A stretch of 64,000 bases of DNA. Origin: Streptomyces roseicoloratus (GTDB lineage Bacteria > Actinomycetota > Actinomycetes > Streptomycetales > Streptomycetaceae). The stretch is taken from contig NZ_SDOY01000144.1 in assembly GCF_004117935.1 (NCBI RefSeq), positions 124,001 through 188,000 of the forward strand, written 5' to 3'. Below the pieces are notes generated by a model. That model was not told the DNA's origin. It did not search any database and saw only the letters and a list, made by a program, of their open reading frames with translations. The translations under genes and the position numbers were made by a program. Within the stretch, counting starts at the first letter, position 1. Each line of letters starts with the position of its first letter. Positions 26,099 through 34,314 of the stretch are shown piece after piece.

Positions 26099-26578
26099 TC
26101 ACCGGGCGCACGCGGTGGCGTGCGCGGGGAGCGGGCTGCTGAGGTCGGTTGGGGTGGTCTTGCGGCGCACGCTGTGCCCGGCGGCGAGGTGGCGCTGGCA
26201 GATGGTCAGCACCGGAGGGCCTTCCGTCAGACGGTCGGGGTGACACTCCGACGCGTCGGTGCGGTCGCGGGAGACGGTGGGCAGGAGGTGGAAGGCGGAG
26301 TGGACTTCGGCGATGGCCTGCCACAGCCGGGTACGCGCCGCGGCGAGGTGACGGCCGGCTGCCGGGTGCGGGGGACGGACAGCATCGGACAGCTGGTCGA
26401 GCAACTGGTGCACCTGGGTGAGGTGGGCGTGCAGCACGTCGAGGTGCGCGCGGTCCACCGCCGTCCTGTGCTCGGCCGCCTGCACGGTCCGAGCGAGAAC
26501 ACGGGTGTGATGGCGGATGCCCGCACTGGCGGCCCGGAGGTAGGGGTGCGCGTCGTCGGGACGCGAGCTTGTGCGCAA
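26099..26578 (-). CDS. DUF6238 family protein
   Basis: A 159-residue protein. A helical first half (YLRAASAGIRHHTRVLARTV ... LHAHLTQVHQLLDQL) is followed by the conserved segment ECHPDRLTEGPPVLTICQRH with Cys/His residues, then a tail containing VRRKTTP. This matches what I recall of DUF6238, a family seen in Streptomyces conjugative clusters. It probably starts at the TTG at 26578. The role is unknown; it sits between two conjugation genes. Confidence 0.65.
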   Translation of the reverse strand: MRTSSRPDDAHPYLRAASAGIRHHTRVLARTVQAAEHRTAVDRAHLDVLHAHLTQVHQLLDQLSDAVRPPHPAAGRHLAAARTRLWQAIAEVHSAFHLLPTVSRDRTDASECHPDRLTEGPPVLTICQRHLAAGHSVRRKTTPTDLSSPLPAHATACAR

Positions 26579-26649
26579 AAGAGGGATTCCTTCCTGTCAC
26601 CGGGCGGGGGACAGGGCGAGGGAACAGCGACGGTTCGAGGCCGCCGCTG

Positions 26650-28122
26650 TCAGAGGGCGGTGCGGGCGAGGGGCAGGGCACCGAGGGCGAAGGCGTCAGG
26701 CTGTTGGTAGAGGAGTCGGCGCAGGTCGACTCCGGCGGTGACGGCGGCGGTCTCGATCTGGGCGCAGGCCGCGTCGAGGAGGGCGTCTGTCTCGGCGGTG
26801 ACGGTGAGCAGTCCGGTCAGAGCGACATCGGCGTGTCCGGCGATCAGTTGCCGCTCGCGCTGCTTGACGTCGGCGTACTCGACGGAGTCGGCCTCGGAGT
26901 CGACCTGCCCGCGCCGTGAACGCTCGCTGGCGTCGGCGATGATCGCGGCCTTCTTCCGCTGGACGTCGCGCAGCGCGGACTCGAGCCCCTGCGGCACGTA
27001 TATAAGGGACAGGGTCCGCCGCACTCCGGCCGTGAACATGAGCCCGTGCAGGAACCCGGCGCCGGTTTCGGTCCTCGGCCAGTCCTCGACCCAGTAGGTG
27101 GCGTGACGGGCGGAGTCGGTGGCGATCCGGTCGTACTCCTCGACCTGAACGACGGGGCCGGCGGCTGCGGCGTCCGCCTCGGCGCACCCTGTCTCGGACC
27201 ACTGCTGCAGGGTTCCGAGGGCCTTGGGGTCGTAGGCGGTACGGATGACACCGGCGATCTCCCGGGTGCTGAGCCAGCCGGTCACTGTCAGGCCCGCGCT
27301 GCGGGCGGCCTGGGCGATCGAGGAGGTGGTCTGCTCCAGGACGGTGAAAGCGCCGTTCAGACCGCCGCCGGCCTGAGAGACGAGGCGCTTGGCGGCCTTG
27401 AGGTCCAGGGAGATGGCGAGGTACGCCTCGTGCGGGGCGGCGGTCGGGCCGGCGGAAGCGACGAGCTCGGCGTACACCTGCCCGGCGACCGGGGCGTCGG
27501 CCTGCCCGTATTGCGCCCAGTGACGGGCGAGGGTGTCGCCCGAGTCCGGCACGGTGCGCTCCAGGACCTGAACGGTGGCGACATGACCGGTGCGGGCGAC
27601 GCCGGCGAGCGCGCGGCCCCATGCGGAGACGTTGTGGTTCTGCGTGGCAGGGTCGAGCAGGGCGAAGGCGCGGCTGGAGACCCGCGCGATGGCTGTGAGG
27701 GTCTGGCCGTGGGGGTCATGGACGGCGGCGGCGCCGTTGGCGGAGTCACCGGGGGTTACGACCTTGAGCGAAGCGTCGGTGCCCGGCAGGTGCAGGACGC
27801 CGTCCTGCCGGGGGCGGGAGACAGGCCGGGCGAGCCAGAGCGTCTGTCCCGTACGTCGGCGGTGGGCGTAGCGGGCGACGACCGGGGCCCAGTCGATCAG
27901 CGACCGGCCGTCGCGGCGGACCACGACCAGGGCGGCGACCGCGGCCCACAGCGGAACCAGGGCGATGGCGCCGACCAGCCCGGTGGAGAGCACGGTTGCG
28001 AGGAGGAGCGCCAGTGCCCCCGAGACGAGGACGAGCTGGGGAAGGGACAGGCCGAGCAGAATGCCTCGGCGGGACCGGTGAGGGAATTTGACCGTGACCG
28101 GGGCGACGGAGAGATCAGACAA
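26650..28122 (-). CDS. SCO6880-family conjugation protein
   Basis: A 490-residue protein. Two membrane spans near residues 27-67 are followed by a large soluble domain. The order (PrgI-like membrane hairpin, then a region like the N-terminal half of VirB4/TraC) and segments such as RGILLGLSLPQLVLVSGALA and GLMFTAGVRRTLSLIYVPQG match the actinobacterial SCO6880 family. No P-loop is present. It probably couples the VirB4-like ATPase encoded immediately downstream to the membrane channel. Confidence 0.85.
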   Translation of the reverse strand: MSDLSVAPVTVKFPHRSRRGILLGLSLPQLVLVSGALALLLATVLSTGLVGAIALVPLWAAVAALVVVRRDGRSLIDWAPVVARYAHRRRTGQTLWLARPVSRPRQDGVLHLPGTDASLKVVTPGDSANGAAAVHDPHGQTLTAIARVSSRAFALLDPATQNHNVSAWGRALAGVARTGHVATVQVLERTVPDSGDTLARHWAQYGQADAPVAGQVYAELVASAGPTAAPHEAYLAISLDLKAAKRLVSQAGGGLNGAFTVLEQTTSSIAQAARSAGLTVTGWLSTREIAGVIRTAYDPKALGTLQQWSETGCAEADAAAAGPVVQVEEYDRIATDSARHATYWVEDWPRTETGAGFLHGLMFTAGVRRTLSLIYVPQGLESALRDVQRKKAAIIADASERSRRGQVDSEADSVEYADVKQRERQLIAGHADVALTGLLTVTAETDALLDAACAQIETAAVTAGVDLRRLLYQQPDAFALGALPLARTAL

Positions 28123-28209
28123 GTGGGCGGTCCAGACGTGCGCGGGGTGGTCGCCCCGGGGCGGGAGGTGTGGGATGCCTCCCGCCCCGGGGTTAAGCGG
28201 ATCAGAAGC

Positions 28210-29574
28210 TCAGAGGCCGGCCGGAGGGGGCGGGGAGGCCGACCATCCGGCCCCGGCCGCCGAGTCAGACGTGGACGGGGCGCCCTGTGGCGGCGGGCTG
28301 GTCGACGGCGGCGTGGACTGCCACCCGCCACCCTGGCCGGTTGCGGCGCCGGTCCCGGAGCCACTCGGTCCAGTGCTGCCGCCGAACTGGCCGCTGGTGT
28401 CGTCGGAGACGCTGGTCGGCGGGGGCTGTGCCGCCTTCTCCAGGCTGGACAGCGCGGCGTCCCCACCGGGAGAGACGCCCGATCCGGCGCTCTGCGAACT
28501 CTCCTGACCACCGGTCGGGTTGGAGGCGATGTCGCCGGGGAATCCGCCCCCACCAGGGACTGAATCGGGCCCCTGTGGAGCAGCACCTGCGCCGGCCGCG
28601 GCACCACCGGTTCCGGCGGTGGCCGCCACTTGGGCGGCCTTACGCGTGGCCTTCTCCGTGTGCTGCTTGGCGAGTTGGGCGCCAGCGCCGCCTGCGCGGT
28701 GGAGCGATTCTCCGTCCGATCCCTCTGCCGCCCAGTGGACGAACTTGAAGGTCGCGTAGGGGCACAACAGGATCAAGACCATGATGACGATGCCGGCCAT
28801 GACGTCGGCGAGCGCGGCCAGGCCGTCGTCCGCTTCGGTCTTACCCATTGCTGCGATACCGAGGACGAACACGATCGTCATCAAGAGCTTGGAGACCACC
28901 AGGGTGGCGGTGGCTTCGATCCACCCGCGCCGCCAGCGGCGGGCCACCTCCCAGCCGCCTCCGGCGCCCGCGAACACAGCCAGCGTGACCATGAGCAGAA
29001 TGCCCACCTTGCGGGTCATCATGATGCACCAGTACAGGAGCGCACCCATCGCGGCGCCGAGGCCGACGAGAGCGGTGACGAGCCAGCCGAGCCCGGAAAG
29101 GGCAGCGATCTGCCCCACCTTGACGATCCGCCGGACCGCGGACTCGATATCCAGATGCGCGGCCTTGAACAACCCGTCGGAGAGGGCGTCGACAACCTCG
29201 ATGGCCACGGTGGTGAACGCGATGGCGCAGAACGAGAACAGCACGCCGCTGGCGGTTCCCGTGAACGCTTGGGTGAGGGCTTGGCCGTCTCGGCGGACCG
29301 CGGCCCGGATGAGTTGGGCGCAGAACGTGGCGACCAGCAGGACGAGCCCGATGGGGAGGAGTAGTTCGTAGTTGTCGACGAACCACCCGGCACGAAGGTC
29401 CACGTTGGTCGTGGCGTTGACGGCCTTGGCGGCCAGGTCGGCTGCGGTGGCGGCGAGTTCGCCGGCGGACTTCGCCATCCAGTCGCCGATCGCCTTGCCC
29501 GGGTCGGACGCGAAGTCGACCGCATCGCCGACCGCGCAGACGGTGCCCGCGAGGGGAAGGTCGCAAAAGCCCAT
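28210..29574 (-). CDS. TrbL/VirB6-like membrane channel protein
   Basis: A 454-residue polytopic protein: about six hydrophobic spans between residues 70 and 280, then a long Gly/Ser/Pro-rich disordered tail. The spacing of spans and the GWFVDNYELLLPIGLVLL beginning match the TrbL/VirB6-type conjugation proteins of actinobacteria (SCO6881-like). ATG at 29574 follows AAAGGAGG. In type IV systems this protein forms part of the inner-membrane pore. Confidence 0.85.
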   Translation of the reverse strand: MGFCDLPLAGTVCAVGDAVDFASDPGKAIGDWMAKSAGELAATAADLAAKAVNATTNVDLRAGWFVDNYELLLPIGLVLLVATFCAQLIRAAVRRDGQALTQAFTGTASGVLFSFCAIAFTTVAIEVVDALSDGLFKAAHLDIESAVRRIVKVGQIAALSGLGWLVTALVGLGAAMGALLYWCIMMTRKVGILLMVTLAVFAGAGGGWEVARRWRRGWIEATATLVVSKLLMTIVFVLGIAAMGKTEADDGLAALADVMAGIVIMVLILLCPYATFKFVHWAAEGSDGESLHRAGGAGAQLAKQHTEKATRKAAQVAATAGTGGAAAGAGAAPQGPDSVPGGGGFPGDIASNPTGGQESSQSAGSGVSPGGDAALSSLEKAAQPPPTSVSDDTSGQFGGSTGPSGSGTGAATGQGGGWQSTPPSTSPPPQGAPSTSDSAAGAGWSASPPPPAGL

Positions 29575-29605
29575 GAAGGTGGTCCCTCCTTTCGTTCAGG
29601 GTGGG

Positions 29606-30295
29606 TCAGGGCGCGACGCGCGGGGCGATGGCCACCAGCGAGCAGTCGTGGGACGGCCGGCACTGCACGGCGAGGGTTACGGAGCGGTCCTCCGCCCCAC
29701 CGCCGCCCTTGACCCATGCGATCCGCTGCTTGCCGGTGACAGTTACGGCGTAGATGTACGCCTTGGTGATCGCGGCCGGATCCTCTGCGAGGGCCTGCTT
29801 GAACGCCGCCGGATAGTGGCCGTCGGCCATGGCCGCGCTGGCGTGCTGCTGTTGGTCGGCCATACGCGACCACAGGGTCGGGTCCGGCACCTGCGCGGAG
29901 ACCGAGAGCCAGTCGCTGTACTGCGACTCCTTCGTCATCCAGAGCTCCATGCCGGCGATCTGCTCATCGCGGGTGGTGTCGCGGGTGTCGTAGGACCAGA
30001 GCATGGCCGCGGCCCGCTTGGCGAAGGCGACGGGATCGGCGATCCGTGGTGGTGCAGGTACCGAACCCGTACTGGCCTGCGGATTCCCGCTGCTGGCCGG
30101 TGTCGTCGTGCTGCTCGGTGATGATGAGGCGGGGCTGCCGGCGGACTCGGGGGGACGGTCGCCTTGACCGGTCAGCGTGGCGGCCAGGCCGGAGACGGCG
30201 ATCAGGGTGATGAGTACGGCGGCGATCAGCAGGGCCCTGCGGGTTGACGACCAGCCCGTGCCGTAGCCCGATCGGGAGAAGGATGATTTCAGCAT
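29606..30295 (-). CDS. Single-span conjugation protein, VirB8/TcpC-like in build
   Basis: A 229-residue protein: a short cytosolic N-terminus, one membrane span (ALLIAAVLITLIAVSGLAA, about residues 23-41), a Ser/Thr/Pro-rich linker, and a C-terminal extracytoplasmic alpha+beta domain (YIYAVTVTGKQRIAWVKG, VTLAVQCRPSHDC). This build is that of VirB8/TcpC-like assembly factors, but sequence identity to them is not evident. ATG overlaps the DUF6112 stop as TGATG. Confidence 0.7.
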   Translation of the reverse strand: MLKSSFSRSGYGTGWSSTRRALLIAAVLITLIAVSGLAATLTGQGDRPPESAGSPASSSPSSTTTPASSGNPQASTGSVPAPPRIADPVAFAKRAAAMLWSYDTRDTTRDEQIAGMELWMTKESQYSDWLSVSAQVPDPTLWSRMADQQQHASAAMADGHYPAAFKQALAEDPAAITKAYIYAVTVTGKQRIAWVKGGGGAEDRSVTLAVQCRPSHDCSLVAIAPRVAP

Positions 30296-30604
30296 CAGTG
30301 GACCTGCGACCCTAGGGCGCTGAAGAAGGTGACGATGCCGTTGGCAGCGCCCAGGCCGAGGGCGGCGCCCGCCGCCACGAGCGCACCCTTCTTGCCGTTG
30401 GCCTCGGCCTGGTGGCCGCCGGTGTGGTGGCCCCAGGCCCACACGCCGAGCGAGACGGCGAGCGCGCCGACCACGGCGATGAGGCCGAACATGTTGATGC
30501 TGGAGACGACGTTCTTCAGGACGGACAGGCCGGGCAGTCCGCCGCCCTTGGGGGGTGATGCCGGGGTCGTAGGCGAGGTGGAGGACGCGGTCAGCGAACG
30601 GCAT
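30295..30604 (-). CDS. DUF6112 pilin-like protein, frameshifted
   Basis: The C-terminal part is a clear DUF6112 protein with two membrane spans ([20 protein letters not shown] and ALVAAGAALGLGAANGIV), the size and topology of VirB2/TrbC pilin-like subunits. The expected N-terminus, MPFADRVLHLAYDPGITP, is in another frame starting at ATG 30604. The two frames meet at a six-base G run (30550-30555; C6 on the coding strand): removing one base joins them into ITPKGGGLPGLSVLKNVV. As sequenced, only a 65-residue product from ATG 30492 is intact. Sequence error, real lesion and +1 ribosomal slippage are all possible. Confidence 0.75.
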
Positions 30605-30733
30605 GGATATGGGGAAGCTCCTTGAGGGCGCAGGCCGAGGGCCCGGCGGGGAGGCGGGAGATGAAGGGAAGAAGCGCGACGAGCGCGGAGGACAGGCCGC
30701 CCGTGGTGTGGAAAGGCGGCGACGGGCGCGATG

Positions 30734-31852
30734 TCAGAGGACGCGACGCACTGCGAGGACGTCCCAGTCGGCGAGAGGCGTGATCCGTACGGGCCTGCCC
30801 GTCTTCGGCGCCTCGATCACGAGGCCCTGACCGATCGCCATGCCGACGTGCTCGGGCCGAGCGGCGGTGCCCCGGGAGAAGATCAGGTCACCGGGCTTCA
30901 GGCTCTTCGCCGAGACAGGCTTACCCTCGTTGACCTGCGTGTACGTGGTGCGGGTGAGCTTGATTCCGGCCTTGGCGTACGCCCGCTGCATCAGCGAGCT
31001 GCAGTCGCATCGGCCCATCGGGTCGGGGCCGTGCGGGGCCGCGCACGAGCCGCCCCACTGGTACATCGTGCCGAGCTGGTGCATCGCCCAGACGATCGCC
31101 GTGCGGGCCCGCGGGTCGGTGCCCTTCGGGATCGTGTAGCCCTTCGGGACGGCACCTTCGGGGATCGGCCCGAACGAAGAGCCGTCCGCCGTACTGCAGC
31201 CCGAGAGGGTGACCTTGTCGTCGGTGCCCTTGCCGGGGCGGTCGCGGCCGGCGCGGGGGAAGGTTGCGGCGACGGCCTTCTGCAGCGCGGTCGCGAGCGG
31301 CTCCCACTGGGCATAGGCGTCCGGGTAGCCAGAGCGCTGTACGACCTGCGCGGCCTGCGTCACCGTCATCTGCTGCCAGCCGTTCACCTTCAGCAGTGCC
31401 TTGTAGAACTGCTCGGAGGCGTAGACCGGGTCGCGGATCTGCTCGGCGGTGCCCCAGCCCTGGCTGGGCCGCTGCTGGAACAGCCCCAGCGAGTCGCGGT
31501 CACCGTAGGCGAGGTTCCGCAGCCGGGACTCCTGCATGGCGGTGGCGAGGGCGATGATCTGCGCGCGTTTGGGCACGTCGAGGCTGATGCCGGTGGCGAT
31601 GATGGTCTGTGCGTGGGGGATCTGCTCGCCAGTTAGGTCGAGGCCCTCGATGCGGACGTCGGTGGCGTCCGCGCCGTCGAGGACGCGGGTCACCTGATCG
31701 GCGACCTTATCCGTGTCGAGGTCGGGAAGGCACTGGCCGATCGAGCCGGTGCTCTGGACGGCATCGCTGGAGGCGGCCATCGCCATGGCCGTGCCGCCGA
31801 GGAGGAGAGGGGAGAGGAAGACGACGCCGATGCCGGCGGCGACGACCTTCAT
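30734..31852 (-). CDS. NlpC/P60 cell-wall hydrolase with lytic-transglycosylase-like part
   Basis: A 372-residue secreted or membrane-anchored enzyme. A signal/anchor segment (residues 5-27) precedes a helical region with ATAMQESRLRNLAYGDRDS and LGLFQQRPSQGWG, typical of lysozyme-like modules in conjugation proteins. The C-terminal NlpC/P60 domain has the catalytic Cys in RCDCSSLMQ (about 283), His in PEHVGMA (about 334) and the VIEAPKTG strand. It would cut peptidoglycan locally for channel assembly, the VirB1 role. First well-supported gene after the leftward promoter. Confidence 0.9.
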   Translation of the reverse strand: MKVVAAGIGVVFLSPLLLGGTAMAMAASSDAVQSTGSIGQCLPDLDTDKVADQVTRVLDGADATDVRIEGLDLTGEQIPHAQTIIATGISLDVPKRAQIIALATAMQESRLRNLAYGDRDSLGLFQQRPSQGWGTAEQIRDPVYASEQFYKALLKVNGWQQMTVTQAAQVVQRSGYPDAYAQWEPLATALQKAVAATFPRAGRDRPGKGTDDKVTLSGCSTADGSSFGPIPEGAVPKGYTIPKGTDPRARTAIVWAMHQLGTMYQWGGSCAAPHGPDPMGRCDCSSLMQRAYAKAGIKLTRTTYTQVNEGKPVSAKSLKPGDLIFSRGTAARPEHVGMAIGQGLVIEAPKTGRPVRITPLADWDVLAVRRVL

Positions 31853-32061
31853 CCGGAGCGGTTCTCTCGTCCGAGTCGGGTTGCGGGCGGGGGTGGGTAA
31901 CGAGACGTCACAGAACGGTCCTTGAGGGTGCGAGGTCCGGCCTGCCGTGCACGCGTGATGACGGTCGGAAGGGACGCGGCGGCCGGAGGCGGGTGATCAG
32001 GAGAGACCGGGCGTGCGGGCGAGTTGCCGCTCGGACCGCGCGCCGGAATCGGTTCAGGCAT
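31849..32061 (-). CDS. Possible small leader protein
   Basis: A 70-residue frame (MPEPIPARGPSGNSPARPVS...) from ATG 32061, just after the predicted leftward start of transcription (about 32128). Its stop overlaps the NlpC/P60 ATG as ATGA, as in other coupled pairs here. There is no good ribosome-binding site and the product is Pro/Arg-rich, so it may be only a leader. Confidence 0.3.
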   Translation of the reverse strand: MPEPIPARGPSGNSPARPVSPDHPPPAAASLPTVITRARQAGPRTLKDRSVTSRYPPPPATRLGRENRSG

Positions 32062-32135
32062 GCCGGAGCAGGGAGAGCTCCAGGAGGCATGAGGGTGGGA
32101 TGAGCCATCGGCGGTGTGCGCCGGGCGGTTCCAAA

Positions 32136-32164
32136 ACAGTAGGGCCGAAATCCCGGTCGGCCAA
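32136..32164 (-). promoter_or_regulatory. Predicted leftward promoter of the conjugation unit
   Basis: Minus strand: TTGGCC (32164-32159), spacer of 17 bp, then TACTGT (32141-32136). The -10 fits TAnnnT; the spacer starts GACCGGG, shared with the rightward promoter. Start of transcription would be near 32128. Confidence 0.6.
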
Positions 32165-32212
32165 AAAGTCGGCAACAAGGGGTCGGAACGCGACCCCTCT
32201 TCCATCCCCTTC

Positions 32213-32241
32213 TTGGTCGACCGGCGTTCTGCACCTAGAGT
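32213..32241 (+). promoter_or_regulatory. Predicted rightward promoter
   Basis: Plus strand: TTGGTC (32213-32218), spacer of 17 bp, then TAGAGT (32236-32241), mirror image of the leftward promoter. Start of transcription would be near 32248, giving a leader of about 120 bases before the methyltransferase start. Confidence 0.6.
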
Positions 32242-32368
32242 TTTGGAACTCTCCTCGCTCCTCCTGCTTCCGTGCCCCTGGGCTTCCGCATGCCCAACTC
32301 CGGCCCGCAGGACTTCTTATGAGCGAGCTGTCTCCACCCATTCGCCGCACTCGAACCGGGGTACCCCT

Positions 32369-33124
32369 TTGTCCTTTTCTCTCCACCAGGGCGACGCTCT
32401 CAGCGTCCTCGCCGGCCTGCCGGACGACTGCGTCGATTCCGTCATCACCGACCCGCCGTACAACAGCGGAGGCCGGACCGCGAAGGAGCGCACGAGCCGC
32501 AGCGCGAAGCAGAAGTACACGTCCGCCGACGCCATGCACACCCTCGCCGACTTCACCGGCGAGAACATGGACCAGCGCAGCTACGGCTTCTGGCTCACGC
32601 AGACCATGACCGAGGCCCACCGGCTCACGAAGGACGGCGGGACCGCGCTGCTGTTCACCGACTGGCGTCAGCTCCCTGTCACGACGGATGCGATCCAGGC
32701 GGCCGGCTGGCTGTGGCGCGGAGTGCTGGCCTGGCACAAGCCGCAGGCCAGGCCCCAGAAGGGCCGTTTCACGCAGAACTGTGAGTTCATCGTGTGGGCC
32801 TCGAAGGGAGCGATCGACGGCTCTCGCAACCCGGTCTACCTGCCGGGCCTGTACAGCGCGTCGCAGCCGTCCGGAAAGGCCCGGCAGCACATCACGCAGA
32901 AGCCCGTCGAGGTGATGCGGGAGCTGGTCAAGATCGCCCCGCCTGGTGGCACGGTCCTCGACTTCTGTGCCGGATCCGGTTCCACGGGCGTGGCCGCACT
33001 GCTGGAGGATCGTGCATTCATCGGTGTTGAGAAGACCCCGCACTACGCCGGGATCGCCGCCGACCGTCTGACCGAGACCATCCGCCAGACCCTCACTAAG
33101 GACGACGTCGGCCTGACTGCCTGA
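32369..33124 (+). CDS. Amino-group DNA methyltransferase (N6-adenine or N4-cytosine)
   Basis: A 251-residue enzyme. The catalytic motif TDPPYNSG is near residue 27 and the AdoMet motif LDFCAGSGSTG near residue 197, the order of the beta class. The target region lies between. TTG at 32369 gives the usual family start (SFSLHQGDALSVL) but has no good ribosome-binding site. An ATG at 32319 with AGGA upstream opens a different frame that would need a shift to join. It is the first gene of the rightward unit. No partner endonuclease is nearby, so self-protection against host restriction or gene regulation is likely. Confidence 0.88.
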   Translation: MSFSLHQGDALSVLAGLPDDCVDSVITDPPYNSGGRTAKERTSRSAKQKYTSADAMHTLADFTGENMDQRSYGFWLTQTMTEAHRLTKDGGTALLFTDWRQLPVTTDAIQAAGWLWRGVLAWHKPQARPQKGRFTQNCEFIVWASKGAIDGSRNPVYLPGLYSASQPSGKARQHITQKPVEVMRELVKIAPPGGTVLDFCAGSGSTGVAALLEDRAFIGVEKTPHYAGIAADRLTETIRQTLTKDDVGLTA

Positions 33125-33172
33125 CGTTCCAACTCCAGCTATTCGTCGAGGTCTTCAAGGAGCCGCCCTTCC

Positions 33173-33811
33173 ATGCCCGAAACCGCGTACCCCGAAGAGG
33201 CTGGGGAAAGGGAACCGATACGCGTTCCGGATTCCCACCTCGAAGGGATCGAGGCCAGCGTCCGGAAACTGATGGAGCAGTCGGCGCAGCAGGCCCGGCA
33301 GCTCGACGACCTCGCCTCCGCACCCATGCCTTCGCCATCGCCGTTCGCTGCCTTCGGTATGCCCGGACCAGGCGGGTCGGCACCGGCTGTCTTGCCGCAG
33401 CCCCGGCCGATCCTGGAGCTGGAGGGCGAGTCGTACGAGGACGAGCTCGACGCGCTGTCGGACTGGGTCGACGACTTCCTCCTTCCCGTCTACGGAGCCG
33501 AGGTCACCACGGCGGCGCCGTGGTGCCTGCAGTGGCAGGAGCACAACGACGTCGTCGCCTGGCTCCACGCGCTCTGGCTCGCCTACCAGCAGCACAAGGA
33601 CCCGGAGACCGGGCTGTCCGGCATGCTGGTGTGGCACCGGGACTTCCTCGCTCACACCATCGCCGCGATCCGGGGACCGGGCGGCCCGCTGTCGGCCTGC
33701 ATGACCTCCCCGGACCGACCCTCGCACCGTCTCCTGCCCGGCCCGAAGCCCTCGGCCCGTACTGCGGACAAGTCGGACGAGCCCGGCGGTGACCTGGACC
33801 TGGCGGCGTGA
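33173..33811 (+). CDS. DUF4913 family protein
   Basis: A 212-residue protein. The first 90 residues are helical and then Pro-rich. The conserved domain (LSDWVDDFLLPVYGAEVTTA, WCLQWQEHNDVVAWLHALW, WHRDFLAHTIAAIRGPGGPL) matches DUF4913, a family found in actinobacterial plasmids and integrative elements. Function unknown. ATG is followed closely by the coupled RelE-like gene (GTGA overlap). Confidence 0.8.
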   Translation: MPETAYPEEAGEREPIRVPDSHLEGIEASVRKLMEQSAQQARQLDDLASAPMPSPSPFAAFGMPGPGGSAPAVLPQPRPILELEGESYEDELDALSDWVDDFLLPVYGAEVTTAAPWCLQWQEHNDVVAWLHALWLAYQQHKDPETGLSGMLVWHRDFLAHTIAAIRGPGGPLSACMTSPDRPSHRLLPGPKPSARTADKSDEPGGDLDLAA

Positions 33812-34296
33812 TGGCCGGGCCCGAGCACCGTCCGGTCTTCGGCCTGTCCTTCGATCCGCGGGCCCTGACCGACCTCCTCCAGGCTCCCGGAGACATCCGT
33901 GACCTCGCCCTCGCTCAGCTGCAAGACGTGGTCAACGCCCAGCTGTTCGGTACGAAGCTGACCGGCGACCTGTCGGGCTACCGCAAGCTCCTCGTCGACT
34001 CCCGCAAGGAGTGGAGGGTTGTCTACGCCGTGCGGCCGGCCCCATCGACCGCCCAGCACTCCAGCGAGGTCCACGTCGTCGCCGTACGACCACGCGCGCG
34101 CAACGACATCTACGACACCGTCGGGCACCGCCTCGGGATGGCGCGCCGGCCGCTGAGCGCCCGGACCCACGCCTCCCGCTCGCGTTCGCCGCAGCTCTCG
34201 CCCCACGGCCCCGTACCGGTGCCGGCACCGCTGCTCTCCGCGATGCCGGGCCTGCCCCGCCCCGCCCTCGGTGTCACGCAGCACTACGTCCGATGA
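33808..34296 (+). CDS. RelE/ParE-superfamily-like protein
   Basis: A 162-residue product. Residues about 8-110 have the small RelE/ParE fold pattern: FDPRALTDLLQ helix, GDLSGYRKLLVDSRKEWRVV strand pair, and VHVVAVRPRARNDIYDTV. Residues equivalent to the ParE/RelE core (LxGYRKLxVDxxxWRVVY) are present. No antitoxin gene is adjacent; the partner DUF4913 gene overlaps by 4 bp. The last 50 residues are Pro/Arg-rich. Could be a toxin, a tamed relative or a DNA-binding accessory. Confidence 0.65.
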   Translation: MMAGPEHRPVFGLSFDPRALTDLLQAPGDIRDLALAQLQDVVNAQLFGTKLTGDLSGYRKLLVDSRKEWRVVYAVRPAPSTAQHSSEVHVVAVRPRARNDIYDTVGHRLGMARRPLSARTHASRSRSPQLSPHGPVPVPAPLLSAMPGLPRPALGVTQHYVR

Positions 34297-34314
34297 CGAC
34301 AGGAGTCGAACCTC

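Larger units (their letters stand above)
32128..32249. promoter_or_regulatory. Nested dyad with back-to-back promoters
   Basis: An imperfect 122-bp inverted repeat centred at 32188. The outer arms GTTCCAAAAC (32128-32137) and GTTTTGGAAC (32240-32249) and the middle arms CCGGTCGGCCAA (32153-32164) and TTGGTCGACCGG (32213-32224) share one centre; the inner GGGGTCG (32179-32185) and CGACCCC (32191-32197) pair one base off. Each arm contains a promoter with a 17-bp spacer facing outward. It lies in the only large gap between the two diverging gene blocks. Confidence 0.75.
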
